Counted from the first letter of the stretch, positions 50,847-60,177 are shown. The stretch: DNA of 64,000 nucleotides from Incurvaria masculella (GCA_946894095.1 OX335651.1:19490501-19554500), one strand, 5' to 3'. Numbers and translations: made by a program. The notes: generated by a model not told the origin, from the letters alone.

Positions 50847-51144
50847 AAGCTCGTTTAGAGCAATTTGAAACGTTGGTCATGCAAGGCGCCGTTTTGTGAC
50901 CAGTTTAATATTTTGAATGGTAATCAAATGAAAACGCCGCCGCCGTTGTAGGGTCTAAGACGTACCATCGCTGCAGCGTTGCGTTCACACGGGGTAAGCT
51001 CGTTTAGAGCAATTTGAAACATAGGTCATGCAAGGCGCCGTTTTGTGACCAGTTAAATATTTTGAATGGTAATCAAATGTAAACGCCCTCTGCGTTATAG
51101 GGTCTAAGACGTACCATCGCTGCAGCATTGCGTTCACACGGGGT
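50847..51144 (+). repeat. Tandem duplication, two units of 149 bp
   Basis: AAGCTCGTTTAGAGCAATTT begins both units (50847 and 50996), and each ends CATTGCGTTCACACGGGGTA or GCGTTGCGTTCACACGGGGT. The two differ at few positions. Each unit includes CAAGGCGCCGTTTTGTGACC and GGTCTAAGACGTACCATCGC. Confidence 0.9.
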
Positions 51145-51532
51145 AGTGACAGAGACGTAGGTACGTGTGTATTGCCAGGTAAAAAATTGTTCGAAATCTT
51201 CAAATTAGTACTGCGCAAAATTGAGCACACATTCAATAGAAAGTGCAAATTGTTATAAGAACCCGCACATTTTAATCTTTGGTTTCAAACACATTCCTTT
51301 GTTGCACATTCCCTTGTTACACAAACACAAATGGGCCCTAGTAAGCCATTCTCCTTCCGACCAGGCGCCGTAGAATATTCCGTTACTACATCCTGGTTAC
51401 AGTTTAAGAAATCTCCCGAAATCGAATCATCTTATATGTTTGTCTGTCAAAGAACCATCGAAAGCATACTTTGATCGCACCTATCATATCTGCCTACCCT
51501 TCCGGGGAAGCCGAATGATCGTATTATTTTTT
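51145..51532. other. Unassigned sequence
   Basis: Near 51470-51510 CTTTGATCGCACCTATCATA, TCTGCCTACCCTTCCGGGGA is the antisense of the repeat at 20880-20940. The remainder is unrecognised. Confidence 0.3.
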
Positions 51533-51893
51533 ATGCAACCTGACATGGATGGCTAATACCACACAACTCTCGTTATGATATTAGCCCAATACACCACATT
51601 CCCGAAGGAATTAGGAACTGGATGGAAAACACGGACAATTTTTGATTGCCTCTTCGACCATATTTTCCTCCAATGCGATGGTACCAATCCGGGCGGGCTT
51701 AAACCACCTAGTAGGGGAAGGGGATCTACAGTTTTACTTGGATTCCGAACCATGGAGCAGCTCGCATTTGTGAAGAAATGCACTTATCGAACTCAGAAAG
51801 AGAAAAGAAAGTGGTGCATGTCGGGGCGAGGATTTGAACCCAGACCTCTGGTACGCTAGGCAAGTCCCAGCGCCACTAGGCTACGAGCCGCGC
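51533..51893 (-). repeat. Family B SINE, intact tRNA-like head (type 1), minus strand
   Basis: The clearest tRNA-type head in the window. On the minus strand it reads GGCTCGTAGCCTAGTGGCGC, TGGGACTTGCCTAGCGTACC, AGAGGTCTGGGTTCAAATCC, that is A box TAGCCTAGTGG and B box GGTTCAAATCC. The body continues to CCATCCATGTCAGGTTGCAT plus an A-run. About 60 bases around TGCCATGCCAGGACC are deleted. Confidence 0.88.
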
Positions 51894-52487
51894 AAGTTAT
51901 GCATGCGTGTATGGAACGCTCCAATTTGATCTGTCCACCCCATCAGAATAAGGATGTGCTGATGTACTTGTGAAGCAATACGGGCGCCTTTGTGAAACAG
52001 CCTACATGTACCCGGGCCTCGAAAATTGCGGGTCACTTCCCGGATTAACTTTTATGACGTAAAGTTGTCTAATTACGTGGAAGCCCCGCAGGGAAATCGA
52101 AGCGATGCAGTAAGCTCACACTGTGATGAGTTTCATTGTAGATTTTTTCGTACAGATGAAATATGAAATTGCATTGGCCCGTTGACTAGTGGTAAAGCAT
52201 TTGGTCTTTTTAGGGTCACGTCGTAAAAACCGAAAAAAAGGTCTGGCTCTGGTGTCTTTCGGTCACACGTATTTGTCCCCAATTGTTCGCCTATTAAGGC
52301 TGTCGTGAAGTCAGAGGAAATCTAAAATTTGAAAATTTTAAGAAATGCATTCTTTGTCCGTTGACCAAGGCACAATTTTGCACGGTGATTGCCATTAAAA
52401 TAGCAAAATCATCTTCCAGGTTCTAAGTTCCCTACCCCTAAACATTGTCAGATTTTAATAAAAAAAACTATCGCTTGAGAAAGCTTC
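51894..52487. other. Unassigned sequence
   Basis: Positions 52010-52140 contain TTAACTTTTATGACGTAAAG and TTGTCTAATTACGTGGAAG, which include homeodomain-like TTTATGAC and TAATTA words, in apparently single-copy DNA. AGTGGTAAAGCATTTGGTCT near 52195 looks like half a tRNA, but no B box follows. Confidence 0.3.
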
Positions 52488-52655
52488 ATTCTATGTCTGT
52501 ATGTTTTGATTTTTTTGTAAATATCTGTGTTTTTCAATAAAAAAACTTCGAAAATTAACCTAAAAAGACAACTTTTTAACAATGTTTATTAGCTAATATT
52601 TTCCAAGGTAAAAGATATATTAAAAAAAATGAAAACATACAGACATAGATTTCTA
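52488..52655. mobile_element. Small foldback with about 28 bp ends
   Basis: TTCTATGTCTGTATGTTTTG, ATTTTTTT at 52488-52517 mirrors AAAAAAAATGAAAACATACA, GACATAGAT at 52624-52650. About 165 bp, AT-rich. Confidence 0.5.
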
Positions 52656-52814
52656 CAATATCTTTGAGAATCCAGAATTTAAAAAACCTAGTACAATGTC
52701 AAGAGCATAGGAACAGTTATCGCCCTCAGTATGGGGAATTGATAGAGTGACGACTCTATTAACGGTTATTTGAAAATTCCGAAAAACATAACCAATAATA
52801 ATATCATCAATACT

Positions 52815-53200
52815 AACGTCAGCCTCAGTGGCCCAGTGGCGCGACACTTCGGCGATCGCTCTCCGAAGTTAAGCAACGCTGGGTCCGGTCTGGTCTTGGA
52901 TGGGTGACCATTCGACCGTTGAGAGAGGCTGGCCGTGGTTCGGGTTCCACGATAAGCTGTAGGTCCCCTTCCTTACTTACTAGGTGGTAGGGTTTATCCC
53001 GCCCGGGTTGGTACCATCGCATTGGATGAACGATGGTCGAAGCGGCAATGAAAATTGTCCGTGTTTTCCATCCAGTTCAATGTAGCCGTGCAATATAAGG
53101 AAGGTCCTGGCATGGCACCTAGTTCCCATGTGGTGTGTTGGGCTAATACAATGACAGAACTTGTGGTATTAGCCATCCATGTCCAGTCACATTAAAAAAA
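52815..53200 (+). repeat. Family B SINE with 5S rRNA-derived head, complete
   Basis: The best 5S-headed copy. After a tRNA-A-box-like start (GTGGCCCAGTGGCGCGACAC), positions 52853-52909 read CGATCGCTCTCCGAAGTTAA, GCAACGCTGGGTCCGG, TCTTGGATGGGTGACC, which follows insect 5S rRNA through its A box, intermediate element and C box, the internal promoter bound by TFIIIA. The shared B body follows (GGTTCCACGATAAGCTGTAG, TACTAGGTGGTAGGGTTTAT, GAACGATGGTCGAAGCGGCA), ending CCATCCATGTCCAGTCACAT and a 12-base A-run. It fits the SINE3 class. Confidence 0.9.
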
Positions 53201-53578
53201 AAAAACTAACCTTCACTTCTATCTACTAACTAATGACTTTTGCTCAAATCGTCATACTTTATGAAGAAAAACCTAGATTTCTGAAGCACTAATTTTGTAC
53301 GGAATTGTAACAAAGACGAGACTCTCGCCACGTGAAAACGTTCACACTTGACCGGCTTTTCTGAAGTTATGGTACTCACTTCGTGGCTCAGAACCGATGT
53401 AAAATGGAGGTCCTCTTCCGTATCGAATGGAAGATGGCGGTCGAAGTTGCATGTTGCAATGAAAATTGTCCGTGTATGTAATCTGACGGTTTCATGTAGG
53501 CTTATCGGTTACCTGTTACTCTTACGTAATGCCTGTCTGACCATTTCATTTGTATAAACTTTGTGGTAGTCAAACTAA
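53201..53578. other. Unassigned sequence
   Basis: GGAGGTCCTCTTCCGTATCG, AATGGAAGATGGCGGTCGAA around 53405-53445 is weakly like the B body. Otherwise nothing is recognised. Confidence 0.25.
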
Positions 53579-54140
53579 TATTCCGGGAGGTCACGACATT
53601 TTTGGTCACGATAAGGTAAATGGCTGAATCTGGGTTGACATGTTAGAGACCAACCCTCTGATGCTAAATATGTCGGTCTGCCCGTCCCAAGTGGTTGCGT
53701 TTTCTAGATTGGCTATATAAAATAGATGCTGGTATGTACCTGCTGATGAATATACTGATTATCTGGAAACATCGATACCTATTAATTATACAACAATAAC
53801 CAGACGGTTACTCAATGAAATACTTAAATATACCTAAAGTTATATCTGTAACCTAAATCGCCTATAACTACTAAATGCAACCAAAGATTAGTTCAGTTTT
53901 TGTATTGCTAAGCAAGTATGTATTGATACTTTCATGCTTCGTCATTTGCATCCATTCACCTTATCAAATGTATTTTTTGTCACCACAACTACTTTTTCAG
54001 GCGCCTTATCTACGTAACGCAACAACTTGGAACAGGCAGACTGACACATTTAGCTTCAGAGGGTTGTACTTTATCCCGTGAACCCAGTTTCAGCCATTTA
54101 CGTTATCGTTACCATTTTTGTCGCGACCTCCTAGTCTATA
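53579..54140 (+). mobile_element. Family D element, complete, plus orientation
   Basis: TATTCCGGGAGGTCACGACA at the left and GTCGCGACCTCCTAGTCTAT at the right. The left arm 53579-53715 and right arm about 54000-54140 are diverged inverted repeats (GGTAAATGGCTGAATCTGGG against CCCAGTTTCAGCCATTTACG). The AT-rich centre contains CAAATGTATTTTTTGTCACC. No transposase. Confidence 0.88.
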
Positions 54141-54179
54141 AGTTACGTCACAAAGATCCGCGGATTCGATCAACCCAAT

Positions 54180-54530
54180 AAAGAAGAACCCGCAAAGAAA
54201 CGTCCGCTTATAACTTGAGAACCGCTTGCCCGATTTCGACGCTGTTTTTTTTATGTTAAGCGCGGCATATGGCGTACGCCAGGACTTCTTACGGTGCTCA
54301 ACGACACCCCTGGGCCGTCGAACTTTCAGGGGGCTCGGAAAACCATGCCGGCCGACTAGGTGCTTCTTCACACCATGTGAAGCACTTTGTACTTTGGGGG
54401 AAATAACTCGGCATGGAGTTGATTCCACAGTTTACCGACGATAAAGGATCTAGAGGACTGGCTGGTTCTTATTTTTGGAATGTCGACTATGAATGTGCGC
54501 ATAACCTGCTTGTTCCGCGTTGTGCGAAGG
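54180..54530 (+). repeat. Family J repeat, plus strand
   Basis: GCGCGGCATATGGCGTACGC, GGAAAACCATGCCGGCCGAC, GCTTCTTCACACCATGTGAA and AAAGGATCTAGAGGACTGGC follow the order of the minus strand of 47285-47660. The ACCATGTGAAGCACTTTG block adds a small hairpin. Confidence 0.55.
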
Positions 54531-54937
54531 AAAAAAATGTGCTTACGTATATCTTGAGTATCCTATTATTACTAATTTATATAGGGTACTTACCATCACC
54601 CTAAATTATCTAAGAGGTGAGCAATCGATTTTAATAATTCAAATTATGCATATATACTCCGGACTACCTACCTACTTTTTAATATAATTCTAAAATAAAT
54701 ATTTCAATTAAACGTTTATTTGATCTTAGGTAGACGTTCTACACTTTGTAATTCCACTGTGACACAAAAGGATGTCAGTCACAATTTTCTTTGTTCCTTC
54801 TGATATGGACAGATGGACGTTTTTTCGATTATCGGAGTATTTTTTATGTCCGCTTTATGACATTGCCTTCAATTTGGCGGTTGCGGTAATACGTCTAGGC
54901 GTGTCAAGGCAGACTGATCATTTTGGGAAGGTTCTTC
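54531..54937. other. Unassigned AT-rich sequence
   Basis: No gene or repeat recognised; a 124-codon plus frame starting at 54772 runs on into family M and the transposon end, so it is a chance fusion. Confidence 0.2.
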
Positions 54938-55026
54938 GATTTTTAGGGTTCCGTTCCTCAAAAGGAAAAACGGAAGCCTTCAATGTTCGTCGGTCTGTCC
55001 TTTTTCCTAGGAACACATTCAGGTAT
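54938..55026 (+). repeat. Family M repeat, left part, interrupted by a transposon
   Basis: TTTTTAGGGTTCCGTTCCTC, AAAAGGAAAAACGGAAGCC, then CTGTCCTTTTTCCTAGGAAC up to TTCAGGTAT. The copy at 60178-60300 has CTTAGGAACGCGTGGAGGTA with TTAGGTTGAATTC. Here the sequence is broken after GGTAT by the G-rich end of the 3.7 kb element and resumes after it as TATTAAGTTGAAATT (58747-58761). Confidence 0.8.
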
Positions 55027-55339
55027 GGGGGCTTCCATAAATTACGTGAGATGATTAAGGGGGGGAGGGGGTCGAGTCAAATCTCATCCAATCTCACGTT
55101 GGGGAGAGGGGGGGTCTCGATAAATATCACGCAATTTTTTCTCTGATTGAAACAAAAAAAATATATACTATTTTAATCCATTTATTGCAAATTGTATGTA
55201 CATTAAGCACATACAATTTAATCCTAAGCGTCATCGTAATACGATTAAGATTATTCACTAATTCGTTCGAAAGAAAATAATTTCATTCATACTTCGTCGT
55301 TATAAATCTACTGAATGTCAAACCACCATATTTATTTTT

Positions 55340-56578
55340 AACCGACTTCAAAAAAGGAGGAGGTTATCAATTCGTCGGAATCTTTTTTTTTTTTTTTATG
55401 TATGTTCACCGATTACTCGAAGACCCCTGGACCGATTTGAAAAAATCTTTTTTTGTTCGAAAGGGTATACTTTCTAGTTGGTCCCATTTTTTTTTATCAA
55501 AATCGGTTCAGTAGTTTGGTACTTAACTATACCAACATCGAATTTCTTAACCCCGTGAACCCAGAAATGTGATTTTTTAGTTACAGTAGCTTTTTTTTTG
55601 GGTGAGATTGCTCAGTATGAGAGGTTTTTTTTTACTTCAACTGTTGGGGGTATTCAAGGGGGTAAAAGAGGGCAAATTGTACACATTTCTATCTCTAGAG
55701 CCGCTGAACCCAGAAATGTCAGAGTATGTTTGTTTTAGATGGGAATGCTTAAGCGAGTGCTTAAGAAGAAAATATTTTTGGAAATTATACTATTAGGGGG
55801 GTAAAACAGGTCAAAATGAACACATTTAGGCGAAAACCACTCATGTTGAGATCTCTGAAACCAATTATCCTCGAAACTTAAAATTTTCAGTGACTTCTTG
55901 TTAAGACGAAAAGGCTCGCTCACAACGGATTTTACAAAATTCAACTGTTAAGGGGGGATAAACGAGGCCGATATGTACACATTTTCATACAACTTAAACT
56001 TACGCAAGAAACAGACTATCCGGAACGATGTAAGGATGAGAAATTCAGAAGCTCAGCGGTCCCGGTCATTCGTTGTTTTGTCTTTTTAGGGTTCCTTTCT
56101 CAAAGGACACCAACGGAACCTTATTACTAAGCTTCCGCTATCCGTCCGTCCGTCCGTCTGTCACAGCACTCTATCTCACGTGATCTCATCGTATCAATTA
56201 TCGTACGTATCAACCGTGAACTCATGAATCCAGATAGTTACTGGTCTACCTTTCGTCAGAAATGAGATTTCTCAATGGTTTCATTTTTGCTAATGCTCGT
56301 TCATTGTATTGTATTTTATTGTATATGTATGTATATCTTTTTTCCACTTTGTATGTGAAGTTGAGCAGGAGGGCTCGCCCACCTTGAGTCAAAAGTTACG
56401 CCACCACTAAAAAGCAAAAAATAAAATATTTTTAAATAAAAAAAGGACCGCCTTCAAAAAAACCGGAACTAAAAAGCAAAAAATAATTGGTTACTTTTAA
56501 TTAATGCACGAAAAGCTATTTTAATTCTAACTAATTATGTACAATTTCTTAATTTTTAATCATCTTTTGAAGTCGGTG
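55340..56578 (+). mobile_element. Family K element nested in the 3.7 kb transposon
   Basis: Starts AACCGACTTCAAAAAAGGAG with GAGGTTATCAATTCG and ends TTTTGAAGTCGGT. Inside, GACCGATTTGAAAAAATC, AAATCGGTTCAGTAGTTTGG and two AACCCAGAAATGT blocks are typical of the family. A C-like scrap (GAGCAGGAGGGCTCGCCCAC at about 56362) and an A fragment also lie within. AT-rich and without a functional frame. Confidence 0.65.
56086..56180 (+). repeat. Family A fragment inside family K
   Basis: TTTTTAGGGTTCCTTTCTCA, GGACACCAACGGAACCTTAT, TACTAAGCTTCCGCTATCCG, three CCGT units and TCTGTCACAGC, then homology ends. Confidence 0.75.
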
Positions 56579-56996
56579 CCTTGGGTAGAGTTCGCTTCGC
56601 ACGCTGCTGACCGAACAGACACTATTTCAGCCGAACACACCCGAAGTCTACGAGAGCGAAAACAACCTGAGTCAGCAATGATTGGTCCACAGACATCGTC
56701 ATTCCACAGAGCATTTTAAGCAACCGTTCGTCTAACTGGAGATGCCCTTAGCGTTGGTTTACGTGCAAGCTGATATCGATACAGCGCAGCGTACTGAAAT
56801 TGGGTTTCAACGATTTTTAGTACTTTCGGCTATTTAGTCTGAATTTACGGTTCAGTGTAGCCCGTCCTTTGTTTTCGCGCCACTGTCAGCCGAACTTGCG
56901 GCTCGATGAACGAGAGCGTACGAGCTGAGTGGCAGCGACTCACGGACAGGTTATAACCTGCTTTGTTTATTCATGTAATTGTTTTACTCTACTCAG

Positions 56997-57176
56997 TGCA
57001 TGCTCTTATCAAGATTTTTATAACGCATACGTCAAAAGATATGTCTATAAGACGAAGAAGACCTGCCAGGACGATGTGATAAAATTATGGAATGCAGCGA
57101 AACAAAAATTCCCGAAGAAAGAAGAGTAGAAGTTACTGAGAGAAAAGTTCGGTCTACTTTAGCATTCCTTCCAAAG
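56997..57176 (+). CDS. Transposon gene, 5' exon with a frame break
   Basis: Preceded by CTCTACTCAG (a good acceptor) and followed by the donor CCAAAG/GTAGG at 57176/57177. From 56998 it reads ACSYQDFYNAYVKRYVYKT, KKTCQDDVIKLWNAAKQKFP and meets TAG at 57127-57129. From 57111 a second frame is open to the donor (EERRVEVTERKVRSTLAFLP). A one- or two-base shift near 57111 would join them, so this copy is probably mutated here. The tryptophan- and lysine-rich helix-like segment could be a small DNA-binding or MADF/HMG-like domain, but I do not recognise it. Any true first exon upstream is not identified. Confidence 0.5.
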
Positions 57177-57420
57177 GTAGGTTAAATATATTTTTTTAAG
57201 ACAATATTTTTTTATATAAACTTTATTGTTACAATTAATAGCATAAAAAATACTGAAACAGTGAAATTCTTGATAAGATATAGTAAAACCATAACTACAA
57301 AATATTAGCGCGGTTATTTCCTTTACTGTTTTTACATAATTCAATATTTCTTAATTTTGTGTTAATGTATCTTTTTAATTTATTAGATTCATTTCTTAAC
57401 CTCTGATGCTTTGATTTCAG

Positions 57421-57754
57421 ACTAACACTAAGATTTCCAACAGTACTTCGAGTCAGGCTGGGACAAGCACTGAGAGTGTTCCAAACGTGGAATTTACAGG
57501 TCAGGTTCAGATCAACGATCATAACAATATAATAAATAATAACCAGCGGTAGAACATTAGACGAAAGTCTTGAAAAGGATAATTTCAAAAAGGCAGGGGA
57601 TATTTTGGCTGAAATATGGTCTGTAGTGTGCATTGACGGACACGAAGTAGTCGCTGAATATATAGATCCGACTAATGACACTTCCAGCGTTCCAGACCTG
57701 CCAGCCGAAGAATGGTACACTGAGAATGTTAGAGAGAGCCAATATTTACTCCAG
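57421..57754 (+). CDS. Transposon gene, middle exons (57421-57499 and 57561-57754)
   Basis: After the acceptor TTTGATTTCAG a phase-0 exon reads TNTKISNSTSSQAGTSTESV, PNVEFT. A 61-base intron (GTCAGG to AACATTAG, 57500-57560) joins in phase to DESLEKDNFKKAGDILAEIW, SVVCIDGHEVVAEYIDPTND, then ending NVRESQYLLQ at the donor CAG/GTACAT (57754/57755). Reading through instead of splicing meets TAG at 57550, so the short intron is needed or the copy is shifted there. The serine/threonine-rich part looks like a linker, and the acidic part precedes the cysteine-rich domain in the next exon. Confidence 0.6.
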
Positions 57755-57867
57755 GTACATTGCAGTTGGTTCATATAAACATTTTATGCGTGTCTATTTT
57801 TTATTTTTATTTTTTAAAATTTTTTTTGTAAAGAGTGACAAAGGGAAATTGTTCTTAATTTTTTTAG

Positions 57868-58425
57868 GTTGTGAAATGCGATGACCAAAAGTGCTGCAGC
57901 CCACGCCGGAGTGATCTGCATATGATTCTTCACGACCGTTTTCTGCCACCTCCATACCCTATCACTCAGGTTGATGGACATTTGACAATTCCGGACTTTA
58001 AAGAGCATGACGGAAAGTCATTTGCTCCATTTCTAATACGAAACTGCCTACCGACTCAACCGCTGAATGCTTTCATCAGCACGCCTTATGGTCTCTATTG
58101 CCCAAGTGTACATGATGATTTAGAGAAAAGATGCTGCAGTACATGCGGTATTTACTTTGCATCTGTTACAAGAGCTGCAGAGCACAGGCGAGCCGCCCAC
58201 ATTGCACCAGCTAACCAAGCACGTATGCTCCGCAAAATGCGACCATCACGGATTTTAACAAGACGAGCTAATGAGTTACTGTGTGCAAGCGCCAACGGCT
58301 TGGACTGGCAAGATCAGAACGAAGTTACAGGAGCAGATAATTTTACTGAAAATCAAATCGACATGTTGGTTCCAATAGTCTCTCTTGAAACCGCGCATAA
58401 TTCTCCGTGGACTCTATTAGAGTAG
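57868..58425 (+). CDS. Transposon gene, 3' exon: CDDxxCC and C2H2 zinc-finger protein
   Basis: Acceptor TTAATTTTTTTAG at 57866-57867, then 185 codons to TAG at 58423-58425. The start reads VVKCDDQKCCSPRRSDL, followed by a proline cluster DRFLPPPYPITQ. Around codons 82-110 is one C2H2 finger, RCCSTCGIYFASVTRAAEHR with RAAH (C-x2-C-x12-H-x4-H). The C-terminus is acidic (NGLDWQDQNEVTGADNF). The frame is intact and unlike chance. I recall similar CDDxxCC..RFLPPP proteins among uncharacterised invertebrate sequences but cannot name the family or its function. Being inside a bounded transposon, it may be a transposase accessory or a DNA-binding regulator. Confidence 0.75.
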   Translation, partial: VVKCDDQKCCSPRRSDLHMILHDRFLPPPYPITQVDGHLTIPDFKEHDGKSFAPFLIRNCLPTQPLNAFISTPYGLYCPSVHDDLEKRCCSTCGIYFASVTRAAEHRRAAHIAPANQARMLRKMRPSRILTRRANELLCASANGLDWQDQNEVTGADNFTENQIDMLVPIVSLETAHNSPWTLLE

Positions 58426-58540
58426 ATATTCTTTTTTTTTTAAATCACAGTAGTCATGATTCAAGTATTCTATTATTAAATTTTTATATCATTTATAACT
58501 CTCAGCAATATTGATTAGGTATTAGTCTTAACTATTCGTA

Positions 58541-58546
58541 AATAAA
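58541..58546 (+). promoter_or_regulatory. Polyadenylation signal of the transposon gene
   Basis: AATAAA lies 115 bases after the stop codon and is followed about 20 bases later by a T-rich tract (TTGTTTTTTTTTATTTTTAC), the usual arrangement for animal 3' ends. Confidence 0.55.
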
Positions 58547-58746
58547 AGCACGAAGCAAATTGTTTTTTTTTATTTTTACAATAACAATCCAACGCGTTTA
58601 CGTAAGAAACCCACATTCTGAAAAATCTCACGTGAGATTGGGGAATGGGGGAAACGGTTGAATAAAATCTCACGACATCTCACCAAGGGGGTAAGGGAGG
58701 GACAGAAAATTAAAAAAAACACCTCACGTAATTTATGGACTCCCCC

Positions 58747-58843
58747 TATTAAGTTGAAATTAAAACTATCTGGAGAGGCCAAAGCCCTGCAGTAGGTGGT
58801 ACAAATACAAAATACAAATACAATTTGGTCAATTCACGACATT
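58747..58843 (+). repeat. Family M continuation and LINE tail scrap
   Basis: TATTAAGTTGAAATT resumes family M after the transposon. CTGGAGAGGCCAAAGCCCTG with CAGTAGGTGG and (ACAAAT)n resembles the end of an RTE-like LINE (GAGGCCTATGTCCTGCAGTG). Confidence 0.55.
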
Positions 58844-59106
58844 TTTAAGGGTTCCGTACCCGAAGGGTGAAAACGGAACCCTATTACTAAGCCTCCGCTG
58901 TCCGTCCGTCCGTCCGTCTGTCACAGGGCTGTATCTCATGAACCGTAATAGGTAGGCAGCTGAAATTTTCACAGAGTGTGTATTTATTTTGCCGCTATAA
59001 CAACAGGTAGGCCCCATACAAAAAACGTCATTTTTATTGTTAAATCTTGTATGATGGTACGGAACTCTTCGTGTGCAAGTTCGACTCGCACTTGGCCGGT
59101 TTTTTA
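58844..59106 (+). repeat. Family A element, complete
   Basis: TAAGGGTTCCGTACCCGAAG to TTCGACTCGCACTTGGCCGG. Three CCGT units. The AAAATTAAAAGGGG block is deleted (CAACAGGTAGGCCCCATACA), and the palindrome is damaged (GTGCAAGTTCGACTCGCAC). Confidence 0.9.
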
Positions 59107-59510
59107 TTTTTACAAATATTAACAAAAAAACGTCGTTGTATTTGCCACCAGCGTCACCCCCAGAAATTCAACAGAGATTTGTCGATATTAACTTACCCTA
59201 ATATGCCTGCCATCCCCGAAAATATCGCTCCCTTGTATATCTCGTGTCTGTGTCGTCGCATCAGATCCGCCCGAATTCGTCCCTTCTCCAAACGTCTCCC
59301 CGCATCGTATCTATTTTATTTCTCCCGAATCACAAGCTTCCCTTACACCTCAGCGGGTGTGCTTCTGAGGGAACACCGAAGCGTGCTTCCCTGTAAACAC
59401 ACAATCAGAATATTATCCGTGCGGCTGCGGGACCGCACTCCGCAGAGCGTGTTCGGTTCAACCTTTCTTTGTGGAGGGACAGGGTGGGAAATGTTTTCTG
59501 GGATAGGTAG
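59107..59510. other. Unassigned sequence
   Basis: GC-richer and apparently single-copy. A 170-codon plus frame (59047-59559) crosses it but begins in family A and ends in family D, so it is a chance composite. Confidence 0.25.
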
Positions 59511-60072
59511 TATTCCGAGAGGTCACGACATTTTCGGTCACGATAAGGTAAATGGCTGAATCTGGGTTCACATGTTAGAGACTAACCCTCTGATGCCAAA
59601 TGTGTCGGTCTGCCTGCGCCAAGTGGCTGCGTTATCTAGATTGGCTGTATAAAATAGATGTTGGTATGTACCTGCTGATGAATATACCGATTGTCTAAAA
59701 ATATTGAATACCTATCAATTATACAACAATTACTAGTCGGATTTTTAATCAAATATTTAAATATACCTAAAATTATATCTGTAACCTAAATCACCTATAA
59801 CTACGAAATACAACCAAAGACTTGTTCAGTTTTGGTATTGCTAAGCAAGTATGTACTGATACTTTCATGCTTCGTTATTTGAAGCCATTTACCTTAACAA
59901 ATATATTTTTTGTCACCATAACTACTTTTCAGGCGCCATATCTACGTAACGCAACCACTTGGCGCAGGCAAACTGATACATTTAGCTTCATAGAGTTGGT
60001 CTTTATCCTGTGAACCCAGTTTCAGCCATTTACGTTATCGTTACCATTTTGGTTGCGACCTCCTAGTCTATA
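59511..60072 (+). mobile_element. Family D element, complete, plus orientation
   Basis: TATTCCGAGAGGTCACGACA to GTTGCGACCTCCTAGTCTAT. It is collinear with 53579-54140, including the GTATGTACCTGCTGATGAAT and GCTAAGCAAGTATGTACTGA blocks. Flanked by TA. Confidence 0.88.
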
Positions 60073-60177
60073 GAGACACGTAGTGATACGGGTGGCATGA
60101 ACACGGAAGTATAGAAATTAAATTAAATGGCGTAGGATAGTTATACATATTTAGGGTCCCGAAGTGTTCGCTTCTCC

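Larger units (their letters stand above)
55027..58746 (+). mobile_element. 3.7 kb DNA transposon with G-rich inverted ends and its own gene
   Basis: Ends: GGGGGCTTCCATAAATTACG with TGAG at 55027-55050 and, inverted, CTCACGTAATTTATGGACTC with CCCC at 58723-58746. Subterminal AATCTCACG/CGTGAGATT words recur near both ends (55085-55100; 58625-58685) and could be transposase sites. The element interrupts family M exactly between GGTAT and TATTAAG, giving a TAT target duplication. Inside are an inserted K element (55340-56578) and a spliced gene (56997-58425). A 3 bp duplication and G-rich ends recall PIF/Harbinger, but the encoded protein does not resemble its transposase. Superfamily open. Confidence 0.8.

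Noticed and set aside
51533..51893. Functional tRNA gene
   Set aside because: A and B boxes are good, but no acceptor stem can be paired and the sequence continues into a SINE body present in many copies.
52185..52240. tRNA-like GTTGACTAGTGGTAAAGC
   Set aside because: It resembles a D-arm only; no anticodon arm or B box follows at the required distance.
52853..52909. Functional 5S rRNA gene
   Set aside because: Only the internal promoter region is present; the flanking helices of 5S rRNA are absent and a SINE body follows.
54772..55146. 124-codon plus-strand frame
   Set aside because: It fuses unassigned DNA, the family M repeat and the end of the 3.7 kb transposon.
59047..59559. 170-codon plus-strand open frame
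   Set aside because: It starts in family A, crosses unrecognised DNA and ends in a family D terminus; the translated ends are repeat sequence.
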